A DNA stretch of 64,000 nucleotides from Halomonadaceae bacterium T82-2 (lineage in GTDB: Bacteria > Pseudomonadota > Gammaproteobacteria > Pseudomonadales > Halomonadaceae), in NCBI GenBank assembly GCA_001577635.1, contig LSBP01000003.1:149512-213511 (forward strand). The letters run 5' to 3'. The notes beneath the pieces are model-generated. The model saw only the letters and a program-made list of their open reading frames with translations. It had not been told where the DNA came from and ran no database searches. Below are positions 45,045 through 54,339 of the stretch, piece by piece. The translations under genes were made by a program, and so were the position numbers. Position 1 is the first letter of the stretch. Each line of letters starts with the position of its first letter.

Positions 45045-46085
45045 TCATCGTGCGCCAGCTCGGGCAGAGTGGCACGGCCGGCCGGCCGGCCCCAGTCGCA
45101 GAATGACCGCCTCCAGGCAGCTCAACGTCGGGACCTGGCATTGCAACAGCGACACGCCCGTCTCCAGACCCAGCGCTTCGCGATGCATGGCCGCGGAAGG
45201 ATCCTGGCCGCGCTCTTCCCACTCGTCCAGCGGCAGGTCGATGATTTCATCGATCAGCATGTGCGGCAGCAGCAGGACACAGCTGCGCACCCCTTCCGTA
45301 TTGAGTGCAAAACGCCGGCCACTGTCAGTCAACCGCCAGACCGACAGGCGCAAGCGGCTGATCGAGCGCTCGAAGACCACATTCTCGCGGTCGGCTAGCC
45401 AGTTGGCGGCCAGGCGACCGTTGATGCGGCGATCGACGGTCGACGCATTGATATGGGGATAGAGAAAGCCGCTACGCTGAACCATCCAGTCGAGCGCATC
45501 ATCGAGCGCCACACCAACCCGGCGGTCATAGGGCATTTCGCGGCGAGACAGGGCATTACGGACCGTGGAGAGCTTGAGCCCGCAAAGCGCGGCAATCTCG
45601 GTGATGCTGAGCCCGCGTTCCTCGGTCTCCTGCAGCGAGAACGGTAGTGTACTGGTTATTCCCGCATGCTTTTCCAGGCGTAGACGCAACGCCACGAGCC
45701 CCATCATGTGAAGCAATCGAGCAGGGTGCCCGCGCCCGGCCACGCTGCCCAGGCTATGTGCCATGGCCACGAGATGCCACAAGTCGCTGAGCCGCTCAGC
45801 CTCAAGCCCCGAAGCCTCTTCCTCCGGCTGGGCCAGCGCCCAGGCTTGCAGTTCGCATAACGTTTCGCTCATGCGCACGGCCAGCGCACTGGCGGACAGC
45901 GCGTGCGGTCCGTCCATGGACTCCGTTTCGTGGCCCAGACAGAGTCGTCGCAATGGTCCGGCCAGGTCATGGCAGGCCGTCGACAGTTCCTCCGTCAAGG
46001 CATCCACCGACAGGACATCGCCTGCTGCAGTGCCTAGCAACGACTCCTGCAGCAGACTCATGGGGCTGGGAAGGCCCTCTGACAT
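45045..46085 (-). CDS. Unrecognised protein with central HTH segment
   Basis: A 346-residue protein I cannot place in a family. Residues about 165-190 read LSITEIAALCGLKLSTVRNAL, a good helix-turn-helix, followed by SRREMPYDRRVGVALDDALDWM as though linked to DNA-recognition of a transposon-like or replication-type resolvase domain. The N-terminal third (acidic, serine- and leucine-rich) and C-terminal third are without motifs. It is likely a transcriptional or replication regulator. An intrinsic terminator of opposite orientation sits just upstream of its start. Confidence 0.6.
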   Translation of the reverse strand: MSEGLPSPMSLLQESLLGTAAGDVLSVDALTEELSTACHDLAGPLRRLCLGHETESMDGPHALSASALAVRMSETLCELQAWALAQPEEEASGLEAERLSDLWHLVAMAHSLGSVAGRGHPARLLHMMGLVALRLRLEKHAGITSTLPFSLQETEERGLSITEIAALCGLKLSTVRNALSRREMPYDRRVGVALDDALDWMVQRSGFLYPHINASTVDRRINGRLAANWLADRENVVFERSISRLRLSVWRLTDSGRRFALNTEGVRSCVLLLPHMLIDEIIDLPLDEWEERGQDPSAAMHREALGLETGVSLLQCQVPTLSCLEAVILRLGPAGRPCHSARAGAR

Positions 46086-46106
46086 AATTGAACTCCTGCG
46101 TACCGG

Positions 46107-46137
46107 CTGGTCTCTTGAGGCCAGCTTCTTTTTTTGC
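46107..46137 (+). terminator. Intrinsic terminator on the plus strand, no sense gene upstream
   Basis: A 9-bp stem (GCTGGTCTC and GAGGCCAGC, one G-T pair) with a TT loop is followed by TTCTTTTTTTG. It points right, but the DNA to its left for over 1.1 kb is coded on the minus strand, so any transcript ending here would be antisense to the HTH gene or readthrough from rarD. Confidence 0.65.
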
Positions 46138-46244
46138 GCTGATTTCAGGCGCTCTTGTCATGATTAACGGCAGATCGCTCATTTTCTTTAGGGTATGAGG
46201 GCATTACTTGCGGTCGAGTTCCTGCTTGCATTTGCGGTGTCGGT

Positions 46245-47837
46245 TCAGGCCACCGCTTCAGGCTGATAGCCGATTCGGAACCCGCCCCAGTGGCGCCCTT
46301 TCACGAACACCGGCACGGAAAGATCGTGCATGACTTCGCCGGTATCCCGCTTGTAGGTCTGCACCAGCAACGGTGATGTATGAGCGCCGCAGCGCCGTCC
46401 GGTGGGGTCGTCAAAGATGCGTTTGCTGCGACTGAACTTGAGATCGACGTCAGGGTCTCCCGTGGGCGGCCGGCTGACATGTGTATTGTGAGTCGGCACA
46501 TACCCTCTCTGGTCACAGGCAATCGCATAAGCGGCTCCCAATGATTTCAGCAAAGGCTCCTGAATATCTGGAAGGTTTTTATCCGTGAACTGATCGTAGT
46601 CCGTTGAATATTTGGTTGGTTGGGTCTTTGAGATAACGGTATAATCAGAATTGAAGAGCGTTGCTTCCGCCAACTCCCCCCGCTGAATGGCCTTCTCGAA
46701 TAGAAGGCCGATACGATCCGCCGTCTGCCGGGCCAGCCGATAGACCTGCTGATGGCGCCCGCCGAGGCGCTGCTGGGCCAGTTCACCGTCCACGGCTTCC
46801 GCGGCTTCCATCAGGTCACGCGCCTGCTTGGCCAGATCATGCATGTCCCGATGCCCCTCATCGACATGATGCTCGAGCGTGCCAAGCACCTCGGCCACCC
46901 GCTCGCCATGATCGCGCGTCTGACGCATGGCGTCGGCGATATCGGTGATCTCGCTCTCGACAGTATCGAAATCCCGCGACAGGGTCGCCAGGTGGCCTCC
47001 GACGGACTCCACCTCCTTGGCCCGATCACCCACATGACGCATCAGATGGCCGATGGTCTCGACCACCTGCTCACTGCTCTCGCCGATCTCGTCGATCAGG
47101 GACTCGACCTGCCGGGTGGCATCCCGGGTACGCCGGGCCAGCTCACGAACTTCGCCGGCCACAACCGCGAATCCCCGGCCGTGCTCCCCGGCTCTAGCCG
47201 CCTCGATGGAGGCATTGAGCGACAGCAGGTTGGTCTGCTCGGCGATATCCTCGATCATGTCGGTCACGTTGCGCACGCTCTGACTCTTGTCGGCCAGCGA
47301 CTCGAGCAAGGTCAGTGCCTGCCCCGAGCGCTCGGCAAGCGCCGACATTTCCTCGAGGACGCCGCCCAAAGACTCGCGATTGTGCCTATTGGCTTCCTGG
47401 GAGCTGGCCGCCTGCCCGGCCACCTGGGTTGCACTGGCGGACACTCGCTGAATGGCATCGGTAATCGCCGCCATGCGCGTTACCGCATCCTTGACGATGG
47501 TTTCCTGCTCGCCCAGGCGTTGATCGAGCCGGTCTGCATGATGAGAGACTTCCGCGGACGCGATGGCCGTGCTGGAAGCCCGCCCGACCAGACGCTGTCC
47601 CATCTGCCTGAGTGACAGGTAGTCGCGCGCTGCCCGGCTCATGCCTCGCGCGGAGAATGTCGACAGGGCCTCGGGATCGGCCCGATAGATGCGCTCCATC
47701 CTGGGGTAAAGCCCGCCGGCAAGCATGCCGAGCCCCAGGGTGGCAAGCGGCGCCCCCCACCCTGCACCGGACCACAGCGCCAAGCCACAAGCGAGGACCA
47801 CGAGCCCCAGGCAAAGCAAACGACGGGCAAGCTGCAT
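46245..47837 (-). CDS. Methyl-accepting chemotaxis protein with C-terminal sensor domain
   Basis: A 530-residue chemoreceptor with an inverted layout. Two N-terminal membrane segments (about 5-23 and 27-43) are followed directly by the cytosolic signalling domain, whose hairpin tip is [21 protein letters not shown]. The likely sensor follows at the C-terminus (about 385-530), with [45 protein letters not shown]. No periplasmic ligand domain is present, so it probably senses an internal cue such as redox state. A short AT-rich patch lies within the sensor domain. Confidence 0.88.
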   Translation of the reverse strand: MQLARRLLCLGLVVLACGLALWSGAGWGAPLATLGLGMLAGGLYPRMERIYRADPEALSTFSARGMSRAARDYLSLRQMGQRLVGRASSTAIASAEVSHHADRLDQRLGEQETIVKDAVTRMAAITDAIQRVSASATQVAGQAASSQEANRHNRESLGGVLEEMSALAERSGQALTLLESLADKSQSVRNVTDMIEDIAEQTNLLSLNASIEAARAGEHGRGFAVVAGEVRELARRTRDATRQVESLIDEIGESSEQVVETIGHLMRHVGDRAKEVESVGGHLATLSRDFDTVESEITDIADAMRQTRDHGERVAEVLGTLEHHVDEGHRDMHDLAKQARDLMEAAEAVDGELAQQRLGGRHQQVYRLARQTADRIGLLFEKAIQRGELAEATLFNSDYTVISKTQPTKYSTDYDQFTDKNLPDIQEPLLKSLGAAYAIACDQRGYVPTHNTHVSRPPTGDPDVDLKFSRSKRIFDDPTGRRCGAHTSPLLVQTYKRDTGEVMHDLSVPVFVKGRHWGGFRIGYQPEAVA

Positions 47838-47939
47838 GACATTTTCCTCATGGAGAATTCATGCCCATTAACCGCCAAACCCCGAGCCAAGTGAAGTGAG
47901 CTCCCATGGTACTTTCGCATGAAGGCAGTCACACATGAC

Positions 47940-49295
47940 TCACGTCAACACAGCCAGCGCTGTGGCCACGGCATCGAAGAGATATTCCAGTTCGGCTTCC
48001 GTGGTCGCGAACGGCGGGCCGAACTGCAGCGTATCCCCGCCATAACGCACATAGAATCCCGCTTCCCACAGGGCAAGCGCCGCGTCTCGCGGCCGGATCG
48101 TGGGGTCACCGTCACGCGGCGCCAGCTGGATCGCCCCGGCCAGACCGTAGTTGCGGATGTCGACGATATGCGGGGAGCCCTTGAGGGCATGCAGCCGGGT
48201 CTCGAAGGCCGGGGCAATCGCACGAACCTGAGCCGGAAAGTCCTCCGCCTCGAACAGGTCGAGAGCCGCCAGCCCGGCGGCACAGGCTACAGGATGCGCG
48301 CTGTAGGTATAACCATGGGGGAACTCGATGCCATGTCGCGGCCCACCGCCCTGCATGAAGGCCTCGAAGATCGCCTGCGACGCGATCACCGCCCCCATCG
48401 GCACGACACCGTTGGTCACCTGCTTGGCCACGGTCATGATGTCCGGCGTCACCCCGAAGGCCTCGGCGCCGGTCGCCGCGCCACAACGCCCGAAGGCGGT
48501 AATCACTTCATCGAAGATGAGCAGGATGTCGTGCCGATCGCAGATCGCGCGCAGTCGCTGCAGGTAGCCTTCGGGCGGCACGATCACGCCGGCGGATCCC
48601 GACATCGGCTCGACGATCACCGCGGCGATGTTCGCGGCATCGTCGAGTGCGATGTGTTCGAGCAGGGCGTCGGCCAGCTCGGCGCCGCTTTTCGCCTGGC
48701 CCCGGGTGAATGCCTGGCCGGCCTGCAGCGTGTGCGGCAGGTGCCCCATGTCGAGCAGCTGCCCGTAATGCCGCCGGTTGGCGACGATCCCGCCGGCACT
48801 GGTACCGCCGACATTGACGCCGTGATAGCCCTTGGCACGCCCGATCAAGCGGGTCTTCTCGGGCCGGCCCTTGAGCCGCCAGTAGGCGCGCGCCATCTTG
48901 AGCGCGGTATCGGCGCTTTCCGACCCGGAATTGGTAAAGAAGACATGATCCAGCCCCGCCGGGGTGATCGCGGCGATACGCTCGGCCAGCTCGAAGGCCA
49001 GCGGATGTCCCATCTGGAAGCCCGGGGCATAGTCCAGCCGCCCCAGCTGACGATTCACCGCCTGGCGAATCGCCTCCCGGTTGTGCCCCGCCCCGCAACA
49101 CCACAGTCCGGACAGGGAGTCGAACACCCGGCGTCCCGCCGTGTCGATCAGGTAACGCCCGTCGGCTCCCGTGACCATGCGCGGGTGATCGCGAAAGTCC
49201 CGGTTCGCGGTAAACGGCATCCAGTACGCCTGACTCGGCCGCTCCGCCATCTGCCTCGAATCGCTCCGGCCGACACGCTCCTCGAATTGCGACAT
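47940..49295 (-). CDS. Class III omega-aminotransferase (beta-alanine:pyruvate type)
   Basis: A 451-residue PLP enzyme. The PLP lysine is in TVAKQVTNG, with IFDEVITAFGRCG (Asp binding the pyridine nitrogen), NSGSESADTALKMARAY and RAKGYHGVNVGGTS. The start SQAYWMPFTANRDFRDHPRM is diagnostic of the beta-alanine:pyruvate aminotransferase group. It likely moves amino groups from beta-alanine or omega-amino acids to pyruvate. No malonate-semialdehyde dehydrogenase lies beside it. The 250-base gap to divergent SulP shows no clear promoter. Confidence 0.88.
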   Translation of the reverse strand: MSQFEERVGRSDSRQMAERPSQAYWMPFTANRDFRDHPRMVTGADGRYLIDTAGRRVFDSLSGLWCCGAGHNREAIRQAVNRQLGRLDYAPGFQMGHPLAFELAERIAAITPAGLDHVFFTNSGSESADTALKMARAYWRLKGRPEKTRLIGRAKGYHGVNVGGTSAGGIVANRRHYGQLLDMGHLPHTLQAGQAFTRGQAKSGAELADALLEHIALDDAANIAAVIVEPMSGSAGVIVPPEGYLQRLRAICDRHDILLIFDEVITAFGRCGAATGAEAFGVTPDIMTVAKQVTNGVVPMGAVIASQAIFEAFMQGGGPRHGIEFPHGYTYSAHPVACAAGLAALDLFEAEDFPAQVRAIAPAFETRLHALKGSPHIVDIRNYGLAGAIQLAPRDGDPTIRPRDAALALWEAGFYVRYGGDTLQFGPPFATTEAELEYLFDAVATALAVLT

Positions 49296-49545
49296 GCCAC
49301 GCTCCTTTTCTGATTATTGCTTGTTCACGGACTCAGTGGACGCCGAGTTCGCTCTGCTCACTTTGGCCGGAGACAGGGCCGTCGGGCAACACGCGAACAT
49401 CATCAACCTGCCAGGCGGCTTGCACCCCCCTGCGCAACTCTTCATCATTTCGGCCAAACGACGCCGAACCGGTTGCAGAGCGCCGGATGGAACGGGGTTC
49501 GTCCCGGGCGCCTCCCATTACCGCTACCTTCTCGATGTCTGCCCC

Positions 49546-51285
49546 ATGCTCAAGCGCTATCTGCCCATTCTCAGCTGGCTGCCCCACTACCGCCGCGAGA
49601 CATTCAGCCATGACCTGATCGCCGGCCTGATCGTCACGGTGATGGTGATTCCTCAATCGCTGGCCTACGCCCTGCTGGCCGGTCTACCGGCGGTCATGGG
49701 CCTGTACGCCAGCATCCTGCCGGCCATCGTCTACATGGTCTTCGGCTCCAGCCGCACCCTGGCCGTCGGCCCGGTGGCGATCATCGCCCTGATGACGGCC
49801 TCGTCACTGTCGGCGATCGCTGCCCCCGGCTCCACCGACTATGTGCAGGCCGCACTGATGCTGTCGCTGCTGTCGGGACTGATGCTGACGATCATGGGCT
49901 TTCTGCGCCTGGGCTTTTTCGCCAACTTCCTCAGCCACCCGGTCATCTCCGGCTTTCTGTCCGCCTCGGGGTTGCTGATCGCGACCAGTCAGGCCTCCCA
50001 CCTGCTGGGGATCGGCGTCTCCGGCTATACCCTGCCGACCCTGCTGAGCGGTCTGTTCACCCACCTCAGCGAGTTGCATCCGCTGACCCTGGGCATCAGC
50101 GTGTTCACCCTGGCCTTCCTGCTGCTGATGCGACGCCATGGCCGCAGCAGCCTGAAACGGATCGGCATGCCCGCCAAACTCGCCGACCTGATCGCCAAGG
50201 CCGGCCCCGTCTTTGCCGTGGTGCTCACCACGGCGGCCACCTGGCTGTTCGATTGGGAAAGTGCGGGCGTGGCGGTGGTCGGCGATGTCCCCGGCGGTCT
50301 GCCGCCCTTGACCCTGCCCGGCCTCGATCCAACCCTGTGGGGCCAGCTCTGGGTGCCGGCCCTGCTGATCAGCATCGTCGGCTTCGTCGAGTCGGTGTCC
50401 ATGGGCCAGATGCTCGCCGCCAAGCGCCGCGAGCGCATCCTGCCGGACCAGGAACTGCTGGGGCTCGGCACGGCCAACCTGGCATCCGCCTTTACCGGTG
50501 GCATGCCGGTCACCGGCGGACTGTCGCGCACGGTGATCAACTTCGATGCCGGCGCCCGAACGCCGGCCGCCGGCCTGATCGCGGCACTGGGCATCGGTGT
50601 GGTGACGCTGTTCTTCACGCCGTTGATCCACTTCCTGCCCATCGCCACCCTGGCGGCAACCATCACGGTCTCCATCCTGACCCTGGTGGACATCCCCGCC
50701 ATGCGGCGTACCTGGCGCTACTCGCGCAGCGACTTCGCGGCCCTGCTGGCGACGCTGCTGCTGACCCTGCTCGAAGGCGTGGAGGCCGGCATCATTGCCG
50801 GGGTGGCACTGTCGATCGGCCTGTTCCTGTATCGCACCAGCCGCCCTCACAGCGCCCTGGTGGGACGCGTCCCGGGCACCGAGCACTTTCGCAACGTGGC
50901 TCGCCACGATGTCGAGAGCCATGCCCAGATAGCCCTGCTGCGCATCGACGAAAGCCTCTACTTCGCCAATGCCCGCTACCTGGAAGACACGCTCTATGCG
51001 CTGGTCGCCGAGCGGCCCGAGCTGACCGACGTGGTGCTGATCTGCTCGGCGGTCAACCTGATCGACGCCTCCGCGCTGGAGAGCCTCGAAGCCATCAACG
51101 CGCGTCTCAGGGACTCCGGCGTCACACTCCATCTGGCCGAGGTCAAGGGGCCGGTCATGGACCGGCTCAAGCACAGCGACTTCCTCGATACCCTGACCGG
51201 CCGGGTGTTCCTGAGTACCTACGGTGCCTGGAGCGAACTACGCCCGCGCCATGCGGCGCGGGCGTCGATACAGCCACTTGAGTAG
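49546..51285 (+). CDS. SulP family inorganic anion transporter with STAS domain
   Basis: A 579-residue transporter: a membrane domain with PQSLAYALLAGLPAVMGLYAS, VGPVAIIALMTASSL and FTGGMPVTGGLSRT, then a cytosolic STAS domain (about 440-555) around ALLRIDESLYFANARYLED and LICSAVNLIDASALESLE. SulP members carry sulfate, bicarbonate or other anions; substrate here is unknown. ATG 49546 starts the conserved N-terminus but lacks a clear ribosome site. A perfect 11-bp hairpin lies within its last codons (51240-51265). Confidence 0.92.
   Translation: MLKRYLPILSWLPHYRRETFSHDLIAGLIVTVMVIPQSLAYALLAGLPAVMGLYASILPAIVYMVFGSSRTLAVGPVAIIALMTASSLSAIAAPGSTDYVQAALMLSLLSGLMLTIMGFLRLGFFANFLSHPVISGFLSASGLLIATSQASHLLGIGVSGYTLPTLLSGLFTHLSELHPLTLGISVFTLAFLLLMRRHGRSSLKRIGMPAKLADLIAKAGPVFAVVLTTAATWLFDWESAGVAVVGDVPGGLPPLTLPGLDPTLWGQLWVPALLISIVGFVESVSMGQMLAAKRRERILPDQELLGLGTANLASAFTGGMPVTGGLSRTVINFDAGARTPAAGLIAALGIGVVTLFFTPLIHFLPIATLAATITVSILTLVDIPAMRRTWRYSRSDFAALLATLLLTLLEGVEAGIIAGVALSIGLFLYRTSRPHSALVGRVPGTEHFRNVARHDVESHAQIALLRIDESLYFANARYLEDTLYALVAERPELTDVVLICSAVNLIDASALESLEAINARLRDSGVTLHLAEVKGPVMDRLKHSDFLDTLTGRVFLSTYGAWSELRPRHAARASIQPLE
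51240..51265. terminator. GC-rich hairpin in the 3' end of the SulP gene
   Basis: A perfect 11-bp stem (ACGCCCGCGCC and GGCGCGGGCGT) with an ATGC loop inside the coding end, 40-60 bases from the stop of convergent gtsD. No T-run, so it may act as an mRNA 3' stabiliser for either gene. Confidence 0.35.
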
Positions 51286-51324
51286 AGCGTCCGGCCCGCG
51301 CATGAAGGCGCGAGCCGATGAGCA

Positions 51325-52449
51325 TCAAGCCAGGCGCGACTCGTCCTCGGTCGAAAACAGGACCGCGCGGCTCATGTCGACACGCAGCGCAATGCGATCC
51401 CCTGCCTTGATGCGGCTCTTGGGCCCCAGGCGCACGGTTGCCTCGACACCGCTCAGGCGGACCTGCAGCAGCGTGTCCGCTCCGGTGGGCTCGACCACCG
51501 TGGTGGTGGCCTCGAAGCGCGTGCCTTCCGCCTGATCCCCGAGCCGTTCGTCCTCCTCGCTGAAGTGCTCGGGACGCAGCCCCAGGGTCACCGGGCGGCC
51601 GACCTGCGACGCCAGGGCCTCCGTCTCGCGCTCCACGGGCCAGGGAAGCACCAGCGGTGCCTGCGCGCCCTCGGTCTCCACCCGTACCCGATACTCGCCG
51701 GGCCCACCCTCGAGGGACGCCGAGAGAAAGTTCATCGCCGGCGATCCCATGAAGCCGGCGACGAACATGTCGGCTGGATCGTTGTAGACCTCGTCGGGCG
51801 TCCCCAGCTGGAGGATGTGCCCATCGCGCATGATCGCGATGCGGTCGGCCAGCGTCATCGCCTCGATCTGGTCATGGGTCACGTAGACGATGGTGGTGCC
51901 GAGACGCTGGTGCAGCTTCTTGATCTCGGTGCGCATCTCGACGCGCAGCTTGGCGTCCAGGTTGGACAGCGGTTCGTCGAACAGGTAGATCTGCGGTTCC
52001 CGCGCCAGCGCCCGGCCCATGGCGACGCGCTGGCGCTGGCCGCCGGAGAGCTGCGACGGCTTGCGATCCAGCAGCTGGGATATCTGCAGCAGGTCGGCGA
52101 CCCGCTCCACCGCCTGGTCGCGCTCAGCCTTCGGCACCTTGCGCATCTCGAGACCAAAAGCGATGTTCTGGCGCACCGTCATGCTCGGATACAGGGCATA
52201 GGACTGGAAGACCATGGCGATGTCCCGCTCGGCGGGCGTCCGCCAGGTGACGTCCTCGCCCCCGATGTGAATCTCGCCGGCCGTGACCGGTTCGAGACCG
52301 GCGATGGCGTTCATCAGCGTCGACTTGCCACAGCCCGAGGGGCCCACCAGGATCAGGAACTCCCCGGAGTCGATGGCCAGCGAGATCTCCTTGAGCACCT
52401 CAGTGTCACCGAAGGTCTTGCGTACGTTGCGAATTTCCAATGCGGACAT
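51325..52449 (-). CDS. gtsD: Sugar ABC transporter, ATP-binding protein (UgpC/MalK type)
   Basis: A 374-residue MalK/UgpC-family ATPase. Walker A GPSGCGKST (36-44), signature LSGGQRQRV, Walker B IYLFDEPLSNLD and a C-terminal TOBE/MalK regulatory region (GRPVTLGLRPEHF, RIALRVDMSRAVLF) are all present. It energises the GtsB/GtsC permeases upstream. ATG 52449 begins MSALEIRNVRKTFG; the long open frame above it only reads through the permease gene. It is the last gene of the sugar operon. Confidence 0.92.
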   Translation of the reverse strand: MSALEIRNVRKTFGDTEVLKEISLAIDSGEFLILVGPSGCGKSTLMNAIAGLEPVTAGEIHIGGEDVTWRTPAERDIAMVFQSYALYPSMTVRQNIAFGLEMRKVPKAERDQAVERVADLLQISQLLDRKPSQLSGGQRQRVAMGRALAREPQIYLFDEPLSNLDAKLRVEMRTEIKKLHQRLGTTIVYVTHDQIEAMTLADRIAIMRDGHILQLGTPDEVYNDPADMFVAGFMGSPAMNFLSASLEGGPGEYRVRVETEGAQAPLVLPWPVERETEALASQVGRPVTLGLRPEHFSEEDERLGDQAEGTRFEATTTVVEPTGADTLLQVRLSGVEATVRLGPKSRIKAGDRIALRVDMSRAVLFSTEDESRLA

Positions 52450-52463
52450 GAAATCAGTTCTCC

Positions 52464-53342
52464 CTAGCCCTTGACGGACCCCGCGGTCAACCCGCGGACG
52501 AAATACTTGCCGGCCAGTACATAGACCACCAGCGTGGGTAGCGCCGCGATCATCGCCGCCGCCATGTCGACGTTGTACTCCTTCACGCCGGTCGAGGTAT
52601 TGACCATGTTGTTCAGAGCCACCGTCACCGGCTGCGAATCGAATCCGGCAAAGGCCACGCCGAACAGGAAGTCGTTCCAGATCTGCGTGAACTGCCAGAT
52701 CACCGACACGGTGATGATCGGCCCCGACACCGGCAGCAGAATCCGCCAGAAGATGCGGAAGAAGCCGGCGCCATCCAGCTTGGCGGCATTGATCATCTCG
52801 TCCGGGACGGCCACGTAGTAGTTGCGGAAGAACAGCGTGGTGAAGGCAATGCCATAGACCACGTGCACCAGCACCAGGCCACTGACCGAACTGGCCAGCC
52901 CCAGCCAGCCCAGGGTCCGCGCCATCGGCATCAGCACCACCTGAAACGGCACGAAACACCCGAACAGCAGCATCGCGAAGACCAGCTCCGATCCCCGGAA
53001 TCGCCATTTGGTCAGCGCATAACCATTGATTGCCCCGACTAGCGTCGAGATCGCCACCGCCGGCACCACGATCTTGATCGAGTTGACGAAATACCCCGAC
53101 AAGCCATCACAGCGCATGCCGGTACAGGCACTGCTCCAAGCCTTGATCCAGGGGTCCAGGGTGAAATGACTCGGCAGCGACAGCAGCGCTCCGGCGCGGA
53201 TCTCCTCGATCGGCTTGACCGAGGTCAGCACCATCACCACCAGCGGCAGTAGATAGACCAGCGCGGCCGCGATCAGCAATGCATAAAGGCCGGCCCGCAG
53301 CAGCCGGGCACGTGGCGTCCGGCGACGTATCACGTTATCCAT
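52464..53342 (-). CDS. gtsC: Glucose/mannose-type ABC transporter, permease GtsC
   Basis: A 292-residue MalG-like permease with six spans and the EAA loop DEMINAAKLDGAGFFRIFWRILLPVSGP (cited as INAAKLDGAGFF). The periplasmic loop with two cysteines (ACTGMRCDGL) is seen in Pseudomonas GtsC. It pairs with GtsB, which overlaps it by eight bases, to carry sugar across the inner membrane. Confidence 0.88.
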   Translation of the reverse strand: MDNVIRRRTPRARLLRAGLYALLIAAALVYLLPLVVMVLTSVKPIEEIRAGALLSLPSHFTLDPWIKAWSSACTGMRCDGLSGYFVNSIKIVVPAVAISTLVGAINGYALTKWRFRGSELVFAMLLFGCFVPFQVVLMPMARTLGWLGLASSVSGLVLVHVVYGIAFTTLFFRNYYVAVPDEMINAAKLDGAGFFRIFWRILLPVSGPIITVSVIWQFTQIWNDFLFGVAFAGFDSQPVTVALNNMVNTSTGVKEYNVDMAAAMIAALPTLVVYVLAGKYFVRGLTAGSVKG

Positions 53343-54267
53343 GCTTGCGCTCCCGCAGTTCGGAATACAGGTAGGGGATCAGGATGGCCAGCACCCCGCA
53401 GAGCATCATGATGGCACTGGCCGAGCCCAGGCCGATCTGCCCCCGCGTGAAGGTGTGGGCATACATGAAGGTGGCCGGCAGATCCGTGGCGTAGCCCGGG
53501 CCGCCGCCGGTTAGCGCCATCACCAGATCGAAGCTCTTGATGGCGATGTGCGCGAGAATCATCACCGCACTGAACACCACCGGACGCAGGCACGGCAGCA
53601 CGATGCGCCAGTAGACACGCGGCAGACTGGCTCCATCGAGCGCCGCCGCCTTGAACAGGCTGTCGTCGATGCCACGCAGACCGGCCAGAAACAGCGCCAT
53701 CACAAAGCCCGAGGCCTGCCAGACGGCCGCGATCACCAGGGTATAGATCGCCATGTCGGGATCCACCAGCCAGTCGAAGCGAAAGTTCTCGAAGCCCCAG
53801 CTCTGCACCAGTGCCTCGATCCCCAGACTAGGGTTGAGCAGCCAGCGCCATACCACACCCGTCACGATCAACGACAGGGCCATGGGGTAGAGATAGATGG
53901 TGCGCAGCGCCCCTTCCTGGCGGATACGCTGGTCGAGGAAGATGGCCAGCGCCAGCCCCAGCACCAGGCAGATGGCGATGAACAGGCCGCCGAACACCAC
54001 CAGATTGGTGGCTGCCACGTGCCAGCGCTCGTTGGCGAACAGACGCGCATACTGCTCTAAGCCGACGAAGTTGTACTGCGGCAGCATGCGCGAACCGGTC
54101 AATGACAGGATGAACGTCCACAGCATGTAGCCGTAGACGAAGAACAGGGCCACGGCGAGCGACGGCGCCACCACCAGGCGCGGCAGTACCCGTTCCAGGG
54201 TACCGGCCAGCGAGCGACGGCCGGCCCGCCGCGACGAAGCGCGCGACAGGGAGTCGGTTGGAGTCAT
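53335..54267 (-). CDS. gtsB: Glucose/mannose-type ABC transporter, permease GtsB
   Basis: A 310-residue MalF-like permease. The six-span core includes FVYGYMLWTFILSLTGSRMLPQYNFVGLEQY, here noted as NFVGLEQYARLF, and the EAA loop SLFKAAALDGASLPRVYWRIVLP. It begins with a basic cytosolic N-terminus. A strong hairpin between gtsA and this gene should reduce permease mRNA relative to the binding protein. The overall order matches Pseudomonas gtsABCD. Confidence 0.88.
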   Translation of the reverse strand: MTPTDSLSRASSRRAGRRSLAGTLERVLPRLVVAPSLAVALFFVYGYMLWTFILSLTGSRMLPQYNFVGLEQYARLFANERWHVAATNLVVFGGLFIAICLVLGLALAIFLDQRIRQEGALRTIYLYPMALSLIVTGVVWRWLLNPSLGIEALVQSWGFENFRFDWLVDPDMAIYTLVIAAVWQASGFVMALFLAGLRGIDDSLFKAAALDGASLPRVYWRIVLPCLRPVVFSAVMILAHIAIKSFDLVMALTGGGPGYATDLPATFMYAHTFTRGQIGLGSASAIMMLCGVLAILIPYLYSELRERKHG

Positions 54268-54295
54268 GGAACATGAACCTGACGGGATGGTCGGG

Positions 54296-54325
54296 AAAAC
54301 CGGGGCCGGCCATTACCGGCCCCGG
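54296..54325 (-). terminator. Attenuating hairpin between gtsA and gtsB
   Basis: On the minus strand, a perfect 10-bp GC stem (CCGGGGCCGG and CCGGCCCCGG) with a six-base loop precedes TTTTCCC. It sits within an operon, where partial termination would give more binding protein than permease. Confidence 0.7.
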
Positions 54326-54339
54326 GGCGATGGCATCAT

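Noticed and set aside
51325..53007. A 560-residue continuous frame covering gtsD and part of gtsC
   Set aside because: The first part has no conservation and overlaps gtsC in another frame. The gtsD domain begins at ATG 52449; it is not a fusion.
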